A stretch of 64,000 bases of DNA from Cyclobacteriaceae bacterium. GTDB lineage: Bacteria; Bacteroidota; Bacteroidia; Cytophagales; Cyclobacteriaceae. The notes beneath the pieces were generated by a model. That model ran no database searches. It was given only the letters and a program-made list of their open reading frames with translations, and was not told where the DNA came from. Each line of letters begins with the position of its first letter. Position 1 is the stretch's first letter. A program made the position numbers and the translations under genes. Of the stretch, positions 55,687 through 64,000 are shown piece after piece. The DNA is taken from contig JANQSI010000018.1 in NCBI GenBank assembly GCA_028284125.1, forward strand, positions 400,998 to 464,997, read 5' to 3'.

Positions 55687-57501
55687 ATGGATAGATATAC
55701 GACGCTGAATTACGATGTGGTGATAATTGGTGCTGGTGGCGCTGGATTACGTGCAGCTATTGAAGCCTCCGCAAGTGGTGCCAAAACCGCTATCGTTTGT
55801 AAGTCTCTTCTTGGAAAAGCTCATACGGTAATGGCTGAAGGTGGAGTTGCGGCCTCATTGGCCAATTTGGATGAACGTGACAACTGGCAAACACATTTCA
55901 GGGATACGATGAAAGGTGGGAAATACCTCAACCAGTGGCGGATGGCTCAACTACATGCCCAAGAAGCGCCAGATAGAGTCAATGAATTGGAAGAATGGGG
56001 AGCTGTGTTTGATCGAACAAAAACTGGAAAAATCCTACAACGGAATTTTGGAGGACATACCTATCCAAGATTGGCGCACGTAGGGGACCGAACTGGACTC
56101 GAGCTTTTGAGAACGCTTCAAGACAAAGGTGTTCATTCAGGAATTGATGTATACATGGAATACACGGTTCGTCGATTGCTGAAAACCGATGGAGCAGTTT
56201 CTGGTTGTGTGGCTTATGAAAGAGAGACTGGACGATTTACGGTGTTCAATACCAAAGCAACAGTGCTTGCTACCGGAGGTACTGGAAGATGTTGGGAAGT
56301 AACATCCAACTCTTGGGAGTATACCGCAGATGGACATGCGCTCGCCTTATGGGCTGGAGCCGATCTCCTGGATATGGAATTCATTCAATTCCATCCTACC
56401 GGCATGGTTTGGCCACCAAGTGTAAAAGGAACACTTATTACTGAAGGCGTTCGAGGCGAGGGAGGTGTTTTGAAAAACAGTGAAGGCAAACGATTCATGT
56501 TTGAAAATATTCCTGAAATGTTCCAGGGAGACTATGCCGAGACAGAAGAGGAAGCAAATGGCTGGGTGAAGGCCGTTGTTGCTGGAAAAATTCCTAAAGA
56601 AAGAAGACCACCTGAGCTATTGACAAGAGATGTAGTTGCGCGTGCGATACGGAAAGAGGTGTTGGCTGGACGAGGAGCTCCTCATGGAGGTGTTTACCTA
56701 GACATTGCATCACGAAGGCCCGGAGAGGAAATCAAGAAGAAACTGCCAAGCATGTACCATCAGTTCAAGCAACTGGCTGATGTTGATATCACGAAAGAAC
56801 CGATGGAGGTTGGTCCAACTTGCCATTACACCATGGGTGGAGTAAAAGTAGACCCTGAAACTCAAGCTTCTACCGTTGCTGGATTGTATGCCGCAGGTGA
56901 GGTTGCCGCTGGATTGCATGGCGCAAATCGCTTGGGTGGGAATTCGCTTTCAGATTTATTGGTATTCGGAAAACGTGCTGGTGAGTTTGCGTCTAAGCAT
57001 GCCAATGGAATTTCTGAAAATCCCTCAATCAATAAAGCCGATGTAGACAAAATCATTGATGATTGCTTAAAACCATTCAATGAATCGGATGGAGAGAATC
57101 CGTATTCCATTTCGGAAGATCTTCAGAAAATGATGCAGTTAAAAGTTGGAATTGTTCGCTCTGAGTCGGACTTGAAAGAAGCTGTTGAGGATATAGAAGC
57201 ATTCCGCGAAAGGGCGAAGACAGTCAAAGTTGGCGGTAATGTTCAATTCAATCCAGGTTGGCATTTGGCATTGGATCTTGAGAATATGTTGGACATCAGT
57301 GAAGTAGTAGCAAAAGCAGCACTTCAACGAGAAGAAAGCAGAGGAGCGCATACGCGAGAAGATTTCCCAGACTCTGAAGATGAGTGGGGTAAAGTCAACT
57401 CAATAGCCAGACAAACGGATAGTGGATATGAGGTTGTGAAAATACCATTGGAAGCACCACCAGCGGAGCTTCAAGAATTGTTAGACAAACAGATCACTTG
57501 A
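55687..57501 (+). CDS. succinate dehydrogenase/fumarate reductase flavoprotein subunit
   Basis: VVIIGAGGAGLRAAIEAS; HTVMAEGGVAA; GPTCHYTMGGVKVDPET; GANRLGGNSLSDLLVFG. Confidence 0.94.
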   Translation: MDRYTTLNYDVVIIGAGGAGLRAAIEASASGAKTAIVCKSLLGKAHTVMAEGGVAASLANLDERDNWQTHFRDTMKGGKYLNQWRMAQLHAQEAPDRVNELEEWGAVFDRTKTGKILQRNFGGHTYPRLAHVGDRTGLELLRTLQDKGVHSGIDVYMEYTVRRLLKTDGAVSGCVAYERETGRFTVFNTKATVLATGGTGRCWEVTSNSWEYTADGHALALWAGADLLDMEFIQFHPTGMVWPPSVKGTLITEGVRGEGGVLKNSEGKRFMFENIPEMFQGDYAETEEEANGWVKAVVAGKIPKERRPPELLTRDVVARAIRKEVLAGRGAPHGGVYLDIASRRPGEEIKKKLPSMYHQFKQLADVDITKEPMEVGPTCHYTMGGVKVDPETQASTVAGLYAAGEVAAGLHGANRLGGNSLSDLLVFGKRAGEFASKHANGISENPSINKADVDKIIDDCLKPFNESDGENPYSISEDLQKMMQLKVGIVRSESDLKEAVEDIEAFRERAKTVKVGGNVQFNPGWHLALDLENMLDISEVVAKAALQREESRGAHTREDFPDSEDEWGKVNSIARQTDSGYEVVKIPLEAPPAELQELLDKQIT

Positions 57502-57502
57502 T

Positions 57503-58243
57503 ATGGAGCAAGAAGCAAAACTTCAAATTTTCAGAGGCGATAAGGATGGTGGGGAAATGGTTGATTACAGTGTTCCAAGAATTCCAGGAATGGTGGTATT
57601 GGATGCTGTTCACTCTGTACAGAAACAACAAGCCGCTGATCTTGGTGTCCGATGGAATTGCAAGGCAGGTAAATGTGGCTCATGCAGTGCGGAGGTGAAT
57701 GGTAAGCCGAAGTTGATGTGCATGGAGCGAATGGATAAGTATCCGGAAGACGAAACCATTTCAATTCGCCCAATGAAGACTTTTCCTGTTATCAAAGACC
57801 TGGTTTGTGATGTGTCATGGAATTTTGAAGTCAACAAAAAGATCATTCCATTCACTCCGAAGGAAGGCGAACGGATATTTTATCAGTATGAAGCCGATCG
57901 GGTGCAAGAATTTAGAAAATGCATTGAATGTTTCCTATGTCAAGATGTTTGTCATGTTTTGAGAGAACATGAGCTTCAAAACGAGTTTATAGGCCCTCGA
58001 TTTTTGGTGCGATCTGCGAGTCTCGAAATGCATCCCTTAGACGTGGCTGATCGAAGCGAGCAATTGGTGAAGGAACAAGGAGTCGGGCTTTGTAACATTA
58101 CGAAGTGCTGTACAGAAGTTTGTCCAGAAGAAATTACCATTACGGATAATGCGATCATTCCATTGAAAGAACGAATGGTAGATAAATACTATGATCCGTT
58201 GAAGTGGTTGTGGCGTAAGCTGTTTAGAAAGAAATCTGCTTGA
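57503..58243 (+). CDS. succinate dehydrogenase/fumarate reductase iron-sulfur subunit
   Basis: NCKAGKCGSCSAEVNGKPKLMC; CIECFLCQDVCHV; CNITKCCTEVCPEEI. Confidence 0.94.
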   Translation: MEQEAKLQIFRGDKDGGEMVDYSVPRIPGMVVLDAVHSVQKQQAADLGVRWNCKAGKCGSCSAEVNGKPKLMCMERMDKYPEDETISIRPMKTFPVIKDLVCDVSWNFEVNKKIIPFTPKEGERIFYQYEADRVQEFRKCIECFLCQDVCHVLREHELQNEFIGPRFLVRSASLEMHPLDVADRSEQLVKEQGVGLCNITKCCTEVCPEEITITDNAIIPLKERMVDKYYDPLKWLWRKLFRKKSA

Positions 58244-58267
58244 GAAATCGCATTTTCATTTACTAAA

Positions 58268-58455
58268 GTCACCCTGAACTTGTTTCAGGGTCTTCTTCTA
58301 ACGACACAGTAGTGGAAGATGCTAAAATGAATTCAGCATGACTACTGTATAAAAATTATGTTGACTGAGATGCTTCTTACGTCAGCATGACACCAAAATT
58401 TCAAAAAAGCAAAATCCAGAATTGAATGTTATCCTGAGCGTAGCGAAGGATCTAA
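58268..58455. repeat. cluster of small intergenic palindromic repeat units
   Basis: CCCTGAA-cttgt-TTCAGGG (58272-58290), ATGCT..AGCAT (58319-58339 and 58370-58388), ATCCTGAGCGTAGCGAAGGAT (58431-58451). Confidence 0.7.
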
Positions 58456-58469
58456 TTGCTGATACATCA

Positions 58470-58976
58470 TTACTCCCCCAAAGTACCCTGACTTCCATCA
58501 TCGTCCGGTGCAGGTCGGAGATCGAATTCTTCAATCATTCGGACACACGTGTTATAGCGAAGAATGGATTCCTCATTTTTATCCGGGTGAGATTTGGCAG
58601 ATTTCTCATAGTACTCCAAAGCCCGTAAGATATGGTAATAAGCAATGTAGTTGGCTCTTGGTCCACCTCGCCTAATGGCGGATGACGCTTGTCTTTCATA
58701 AACGATTCCATGCGCGTAATCCCGTTGATACTCATCTCGAAGTTTATCAATGATCTCTTCGGCATCTTGCATACTCTTTCCATTTTTTTCATTCACAAAC
58801 TGATCAGTAATCGCCAGGAATAGAATGATCAGGTTCTGCTGATGATCTGGATCTACGGCATAAACATCCCTGCATATACTCTCCGCATGCCAAGGCTGAT
58901 TGAGTTGGCGATACTGCTTTGCTCTATCAATGGCCTTAGGAATAGCTTCTTTGGAGAGAGGTTTTAGATCAAACAT
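58470..58976 (-). CDS. TPR-like hypothetical protein
   Basis: Uninterrupted 168-aa helical ORF; AKQYRQLNQPWHAESICRDVYAVDPDHQQNLIILFLAITDQF. Confidence 0.65.
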   Translation of the reverse strand: MFDLKPLSKEAIPKAIDRAKQYRQLNQPWHAESICRDVYAVDPDHQQNLIILFLAITDQFVNEKNGKSMQDAEEIIDKLRDEYQRDYAHGIVYERQASSAIRRGGPRANYIAYYHILRALEYYEKSAKSHPDKNEESILRYNTCVRMIEEFDLRPAPDDDGSQGTLGE

Positions 58977-59071
58977 ATGGAAAGGTTTTATGTTGATCGT
59001 TTAAGATAAGAAAAAGTGCCCTTATTTATTGCATTCTTTGTGGTGTAAATGAACCTCTTCAGTTTTCACTA

Positions 59072-61687
59072 TCACTCATTTCTTAGTATCTCCGCCGGAT
59101 TTGTTCGCATCGCTTTCCAGGTTTGAGTCCCAATAGTGAGTCCGCCAACCACTAGGATAAATAGAAAGGCAATCCCAATGATGTCGAAACCAAAACTTAT
59201 TCGATAAGCGAAAAGCTCTAACCAGGCTTTGTTCCCGAAGAAAGAAATTAAGCTACCGATCAATGTGGAAACGATGATCATGATGAAGAAGCTTTTACCA
59301 AGAATGAAAACAAGTGTTCTTCCATCTGCTCCGAGGATTTTTCGAATCCCTACTTCTTTCAGTCGAGTCTGAATAGAATAAGTAGCAATTCCAAGAAGTC
59401 CCATGCCGGCGATTACGATACTTAGGATTGAAATAAGTCCTACGATGTAAACGATATCGTAAAACACCGCGTAGAATTCTTCAATTTGCTCGTCAAAATA
59501 TTTGTATTCAAAATCATGATTTGGATCAAACCCGGCCCAGGTATTTTCTAATTGCTTCAATTCTTCGATCCGGTTAGCTCCGGAAACTTTTACTTGTGCC
59601 CATTCAAATTCCTCTGGGTTATATCGCAGGAGCAATGGTTTGATATCCATATAGAGGATCATGAAGTTGTAGTTTTTTACTACACCTACAATGTTCACAT
59701 TGGTGCTGTCCTCAAGAATAAGATTTCCGCCTATGGCGTCTTCCGCGGTTTCATAACCAAAGGATTCCACCGCTTCTTCATTGATAATGATCTCTCTTTC
59801 CTCTGTTTGTCCTGGGGTAAAATTGGAACCAGCGATTAATTCAAGCTTTAGGTTCTCAATGTAGTTTTCGTCCACAGAAAAGAAATTGTATTTCACTTCT
59901 TCATCTGTCACATTTTGTCTAACTACAATATCATCATGCCTGCCTATACTAGGGATGTTGTTCGCTCCCGATACCAATTGGACGAAAGACAGTTTTTCAA
60001 GTTCCGGTCTTAATAGATCGTAATCCTGACCCTGGAGATCAATGTTCACAATATCGGCTTTTGCAAAACCATAGTCTTTGGTAATCATGAATTTGATCTG
60101 TCGATGCACCAAAGTCGCTGAGATAATCAGAACAATCGATATGACCAATTGCGTCACAATCAAGGATTTTCGTAAACCAATCTTTGACATTTTAGGACCG
60201 TTCATTCCCTTGAGCGCATTGATCGGTTTAACCGATGACATGTAAAGTGACGGGAAGAAACCTGTAAAAAGCCCAGTTAGCAGACTGAAGATCAAAAACT
60301 GAACATAAACTTTAGTGTCAGGATTAAGCTTCCATTCCAAAAGCGAACTCATGCTCAAACTTTCAAATGCAGGAATCAATAGCGTTAAAAGTCCGATGGC
60401 AATTACCAGTGAGAATAAAGAAACCAATACGGCTTCAATGACAAACTGAATAACGACTTGACTCTTCGTAGAACCCATTACCTTTCTCACCCCAACTTCC
60501 TTGAATCTTGTGAGCGCTCGTGCCGTGGTGAGATTCGCATAATTGAATGCTGCACAGGTCATGATCAAAATGGCCAATACCACTAATCCATAGATAAAAA
60601 AGTTAGGCATGGATTGTCCTATCTGATTTCCCATTAATGGACCGGGGGTAATATTGGTCATTTTTTGCATGCCGAAGATGACATCATATTCTGAGTCCTC
60701 ATCGTAATTTTCATCTGCCCAACGATCAAGTTCGTCTTGTAAGTTTTCTGGAGACGTTCCAGAACCGAATTTGAAATAGATCCAGGCACTTGAAAGTTTA
60801 TCCCAGTCATTCAAGGACTCAGATAGCTTGCCCTGTTTCTCAAAAGAAGCTACGGTGGAATAAGAGGCCAGGGCTTCAAAACTCACATGGGTTTTTCCTG
60901 GTATCTCTTTCAGAACACCTGTTACTTTGAAGGGACCAAGATCACCAACCACTAATTCCTGTCCAATCGGGTCTTTATCTCTAAAGAATTTCTCAGCGAT
61001 ATCATTTCTCAAGACGACAGTATTTGGTTCTACTAGTGCTGTTGACTTGTCTCCTTGCTCGAGTTCTAGTCCAAAAAGCGCAATAGCTTCAGGATTGGTA
61101 TAATATCCTGAAAGCGTGATAGCTTTTCCATTATCAATTATTTCACCGGAGAATCCTCTACGAAGTGGAACCACTTCCTCAAGGCCGGTGTATTCATTTG
61201 TGAGTTTATCGACTAGTGGTAAAGGAGTGGTAGCAAGCCAAAGGTTAACATCATTGAGACGCTTATGCTTGAGTCTGTAAATGTTGTCTCTTTCAGCATT
61301 GAATTCGTCATAGCTTGTTTGATCATCAATAGTGGCAATAATTAGTAGGCAAATGGCCATGGAAATTGCAAGACCAACCACATTGATTGTAGTGAAAGCC
61401 AAGTTTCTTTTAATGTTACGTAAAGCAACGAGTGTGTAGTTTTTAAGCATAATCGTAGGCGTAAATGTTTTTCTGGTTGATTTCTTTCTTAATGTGAATC
61501 GGTTAATAAATCGGATGACATCCATCCAATAGAGAAGGTTAGATTTCAACCGCGAATGTGACTCCAGGTACAGTTCGTATCGTTCATGTAAGTCACCTTG
61601 AATGGATTCCCCAAGTTCATTTTGGCAATACCAGTTAAAAAACCAATCTGCCAGTCGAGGAGGCGTTATGTTCTTTCGAGAACTCAT
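59072..61687 (-). CDS. FtsX/MacB-like permease with N-terminal permease prefix domain (no ATPase)
   Basis: LGESIQGDLHERYELYLESH prefix; FKEVGVRKVMGS and LKEVGIRKILGAD FtsX-like blocks; C-terminal NPAEILRNE. Confidence 0.9.
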   Translation of the reverse strand: MSSRKNITPPRLADWFFNWYCQNELGESIQGDLHERYELYLESHSRLKSNLLYWMDVIRFINRFTLRKKSTRKTFTPTIMLKNYTLVALRNIKRNLAFTTINVVGLAISMAICLLIIATIDDQTSYDEFNAERDNIYRLKHKRLNDVNLWLATTPLPLVDKLTNEYTGLEEVVPLRRGFSGEIIDNGKAITLSGYYTNPEAIALFGLELEQGDKSTALVEPNTVVLRNDIAEKFFRDKDPIGQELVVGDLGPFKVTGVLKEIPGKTHVSFEALASYSTVASFEKQGKLSESLNDWDKLSSAWIYFKFGSGTSPENLQDELDRWADENYDEDSEYDVIFGMQKMTNITPGPLMGNQIGQSMPNFFIYGLVVLAILIMTCAAFNYANLTTARALTRFKEVGVRKVMGSTKSQVVIQFVIEAVLVSLFSLVIAIGLLTLLIPAFESLSMSSLLEWKLNPDTKVYVQFLIFSLLTGLFTGFFPSLYMSSVKPINALKGMNGPKMSKIGLRKSLIVTQLVISIVLIISATLVHRQIKFMITKDYGFAKADIVNIDLQGQDYDLLRPELEKLSFVQLVSGANNIPSIGRHDDIVVRQNVTDEEVKYNFFSVDENYIENLKLELIAGSNFTPGQTEEREIIINEEAVESFGYETAEDAIGGNLILEDSTNVNIVGVVKNYNFMILYMDIKPLLLRYNPEEFEWAQVKVSGANRIEELKQLENTWAGFDPNHDFEYKYFDEQIEEFYAVFYDIVYIVGLISILSIVIAGMGLLGIATYSIQTRLKEVGIRKILGADGRTLVFILGKSFFIMIIVSTLIGSLISFFGNKAWLELFAYRISFGFDIIGIAFLFILVVGGLTIGTQTWKAMRTNPAEILRNE

Positions 61688-62013
61688 TGATTTTCAAAGA
61701 CCACTTTTGGAATCATGGACCACAAATGACTTCTCGCATTCTTAGCATCTAACAATGCTTGCTTACCAGCGCTTGTGATCATAAAGATCCGTTTCCTTCT
61801 ACCACCCCTACTTTTTGTTGTCCCGCCCACCTCGGATTTGACTAATTCTTTTTCTTCCAATCGATACAAAGCCGTGTGAACACTACTCATGGTCACAGGT
61901 CTTTTTAGTTCTTTTTCAATTGCTGTAGTGACGGAAAGCCCGTAGGCCTCATCGTTTTGAGCTGCCACTACCAAAAGAACGATTTCTTCAAATTCACCAA
62001 GGTTAAAGCGCAT
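61684..62013 (-). CDS. PadR-family transcription regulator
   Basis: MRFNLGEFEEIVLLVVAAQNDEAYGLSVTTAIEKELKRPVTMSSVHTALYRLEEKELVKSEVGGTTKSRGGRRKRIFMIT; start 62013 preferred over 62037. Confidence 0.92.
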   Translation of the reverse strand: MRFNLGEFEEIVLLVVAAQNDEAYGLSVTTAIEKELKRPVTMSSVHTALYRLEEKELVKSEVGGTTKSRGGRRKRIFMITSAGKQALLDAKNARSHLWSMIPKVVFENQ

Positions 62014-62202
62014 AGAATTTACCCATTTGTAAAACAAATACGAAGATAGACGATAAAAAGTTGTAAGGAGAAAATCCTGGCGCTTAAGGTTAAAGGGTGG
62101 GTAGTCAGAATTTATCTCATTTCTTAAAAATGAGAGATATGCAAGGTGAAGAAGAATCCAATCCGAAACTCTTCCTTCTAAATTTCTCCAAAACTTAAAA
62201 AT

Positions 62203-63159
62203 ATGAGCTTAAAAATGGCAAGTCTTAGTATAGTAGTTCTATCTATCCTTTCATGTGGAGGAGATGATTCTCCGACTTTTGATGAGTGTGGAAATCCCAC
62301 AACTGAAACAGTGAATGACAAAAGATGTTTATACACTGTTTCAACATTGACTTCAAGTTTTGACGGAAGTGGTGGTCTGACGGTTGATGCTGAAGGTTTT
62401 ATCTATGTCGCTGATTTTGGAAATCGAATTGATTTTGCGGATGGCGAAATTGTTTCAAAAGTTAATCCTGAAACTGGTGAAGTATCGCTTTTCGCTGATA
62501 GCTTGGAAGGTCCTTCTGGTAATGCTTTTAGGCCCAATGGAAATTTGATTCAAGCCAATATCCAGGGAAATTTTGTTAGTGAAATTACTCCCGATGGACA
62601 GGTAACTACTCTTTCGAATTCCGGATTACGTGCGCCAGTAGGTGTAGCACTTGATGAAGACGAAAACATATACGTATGTAATTGTAATGGAGGTACCATT
62701 CAAAAGATTGCCCCTGATGGAACCTCCACTCCCTTTTCTACAGACGGAAACATTCTTAGATGTCCAAATGGGTTGACCATCGATGAGAATAGCAATTTGT
62801 ACGTAGCTAATTTCAGTAACAGTAGCATCGTAAAAGTTACCCCTGATGGAACCCCAACCGTTTTGGCCAGGCTTCCAGGTAGTAATAACTCACATTTGGT
62901 CTATGGCAATGGCGTTCTTTATGCTTTGAGCAGGGGAGGAAATAAGTTGTATGAAGTAACGCTTGATGGTGAGGTGTCGATTATAGCTGGTACAGGAGCT
63001 GCCGGAAATGAAGACGGAGATGGAAACGTGGCAAGCTTTTTCATTCCAAATGGAATCGGAATCAGTCCTGATGGAAGCAAAATTTATGTGGTATCACGAC
63101 TTGTCAATGAGGGGAGCCCCTTAAATCCTGTTGTTGTCAGAGTTATTCAACTGAAATAA
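62203..63159 (+). CDS. NHL-repeat beta-propeller lipoprotein
   Basis: Lipobox ILSCGGDDSP; N-terminal region nearly the same as the 50852..51805 protein (CGNPTTETVNDKRCLYTVSTLTSSFDGSGGLTV). Confidence 0.88.
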   Translation: MSLKMASLSIVVLSILSCGGDDSPTFDECGNPTTETVNDKRCLYTVSTLTSSFDGSGGLTVDAEGFIYVADFGNRIDFADGEIVSKVNPETGEVSLFADSLEGPSGNAFRPNGNLIQANIQGNFVSEITPDGQVTTLSNSGLRAPVGVALDEDENIYVCNCNGGTIQKIAPDGTSTPFSTDGNILRCPNGLTIDENSNLYVANFSNSSIVKVTPDGTPTVLARLPGSNNSHLVYGNGVLYALSRGGNKLYEVTLDGEVSIIAGTGAAGNEDGDGNVASFFIPNGIGISPDGSKIYVVSRLVNEGSPLNPVVVRVIQLK

Positions 63160-64000
63160 CTAGTCGATGAACGACTTGGGAGTTCTTCCTTCTAATTTTT
63201 TGAACGCTCGGTAAAAAGTGGCAAGGCTCGTGAAGCCAGCATCATTTGCTATTGACTGAATAGTAAACTGCTTGCTGTGAGCACTTGCCAGTTTTTGCTT
63301 GGCTTCTTCCAATCGGTATTGATTGATGAAATCTCTAAAGTTCAGATTCGTGAATTCTTTAATTGTTTGAGACAAATGGTGCTTCGAATATTGCAATTGC
63401 TTTGAGAGTGTTTGAAGATCAAATTCTGGGTCCCTGTAGGGTTTGTGGTCTTCGAGAAATTTAAGCAGCTTCAGAAATGCTTCATTCAATTCAACATCTG
63501 TGTTTTTTGGATTCAGTTTTCTTGGATTGCCAATCAAATACAAATCTTTAGGCGAACGTAAACTGCGGACAAAAAGAACAAGCAGAAATCCTGTAAAAAG
63601 GATGAAATAGGTAGAGCCGACCCACCATAAGTTTTCAACTCCAACATTTAAAACAACAATGGAAAGAAAACCTAAAAATCCCAACACGCCGAGCCCTATG
63701 ATCAATTGCAAGATCCACATACGTTCCTTCCTCCTATACTCATAGGAAGATTCGCTTTTCATTAAGGACCAACTTGAGATAATGTAGAATACGGATTGAC
63801 AAAAGAAAATAACGAAATTGATCGTATGAATTGGAGCAGAGGATCCCTTCTCCGTCATCTGGAGATAGTAGAGTTTAATTTCGCCAGGATAAGAGTAAAA
63901 ATCGAGTGTAGTAAATAGTACCCAAATGGCTGGCAGAAAGTGCCATAAATCCTTTTTAGTTACAATCCGCTTAGTAGCATAAAGTCTAATGTAAAAGAAG
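63160..64000 (-). CDS. AraC-family regulator with N-terminal TM domain, truncated by window edge
   Basis: HTH: LSKQLQYSKHHLSQTIKEFTNLNFRDFINQYRLEEAKQKLA...FTSLATFYRAFKKLEGRTPKSFID; same frame stays open upstream of track start 63858 to 64000 (...FLPAIWVLFTTLDFYSYPGEIKLYYLQ-MTEKG). Confidence 0.85.
   Translation of the reverse strand, partial: FFYIRLYATKRIVTKKDLWHFLPAIWVLFTTLDFYSYPGEIKLYYLQMTEKGSSAPIHTINFVIFFCQSVFYIISSWSLMKSESSYEYRRKERMWILQLIIGLGVLGFLGFLSIVVLNVGVENLWWVGSTYFILFTGFLLVLFVRSLRSPKDLYLIGNPRKLNPKNTDVELNEAFLKLLKFLEDHKPYRDPEFDLQTLSKQLQYSKHHLSQTIKEFTNLNFRDFINQYRLEEAKQKLASAHSKQFTIQSIANDAGFTSLATFYRAFKKLEGRTPKSFID

Noticed and set aside
1-64000. CRISPR arrays, prophage, transposase or integrase genes
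   Set aside because: No regularly spaced repeat array and no ORF with recognisable Cas, phage structural, integrase or transposase motifs was seen.

Overview
Chromosomal window from a Bacteroidota member, probably Cytophagales-like. Lineage is inferred from gene content: PorT-like barrel, DUF4105, type B L31, RemB-like protein, PadR/FtsX-like permeases, many -SC lipoprotein signal peptides. Most of the window is housekeeping or ordinary accessory genes: fused E1 alpha/beta 2-oxoacid dehydrogenase, M1 peptidase, Phe/aromatic biosynthesis operon, NRDE/thioesterase/Nramp-like/pxpABC operon, glmU-like/holB/hemC operon, gmhA, YifB, and a three-gene succinate dehydrogenase/fumarate reductase operon. 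I saw no rRNA, intact tRNA, CRISPR array, transposase or prophage. Items most worth a second look: (1) a complete transcription attenuator upstream of the prephenate dehydratase operon: a 22-codon leader ORF rich in Phe/Tyr (MNITLSFYFSFYFFPNQERGWL), a perfect 9-bp terminator plus T10, and a competing antiterminator pairing that overlaps the end of the leader ORF; (2) a tight nucleotidyltransferase + 2H-phosphoesterase gene pair that collides tail-to-tail with a second 2H phosphoesterase and is divergent from a DUF763 gene; (3) an Nramp-family transporter that has lost the canonical metal-binding motifs and sits in a 5-oxoprolinase operon; (4) two copies of a PadR + ATPase-less FtsX-like permease + NHL-lipoprotein + AraC module flanking the sdh operon, with a shared candidate PadR operator; (5) a secreted protein built of four tandem repeats; (6) a 54-aa lipoprotein missing from the ORF track. 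All family names come from reading motifs in the translations; no database search was run.
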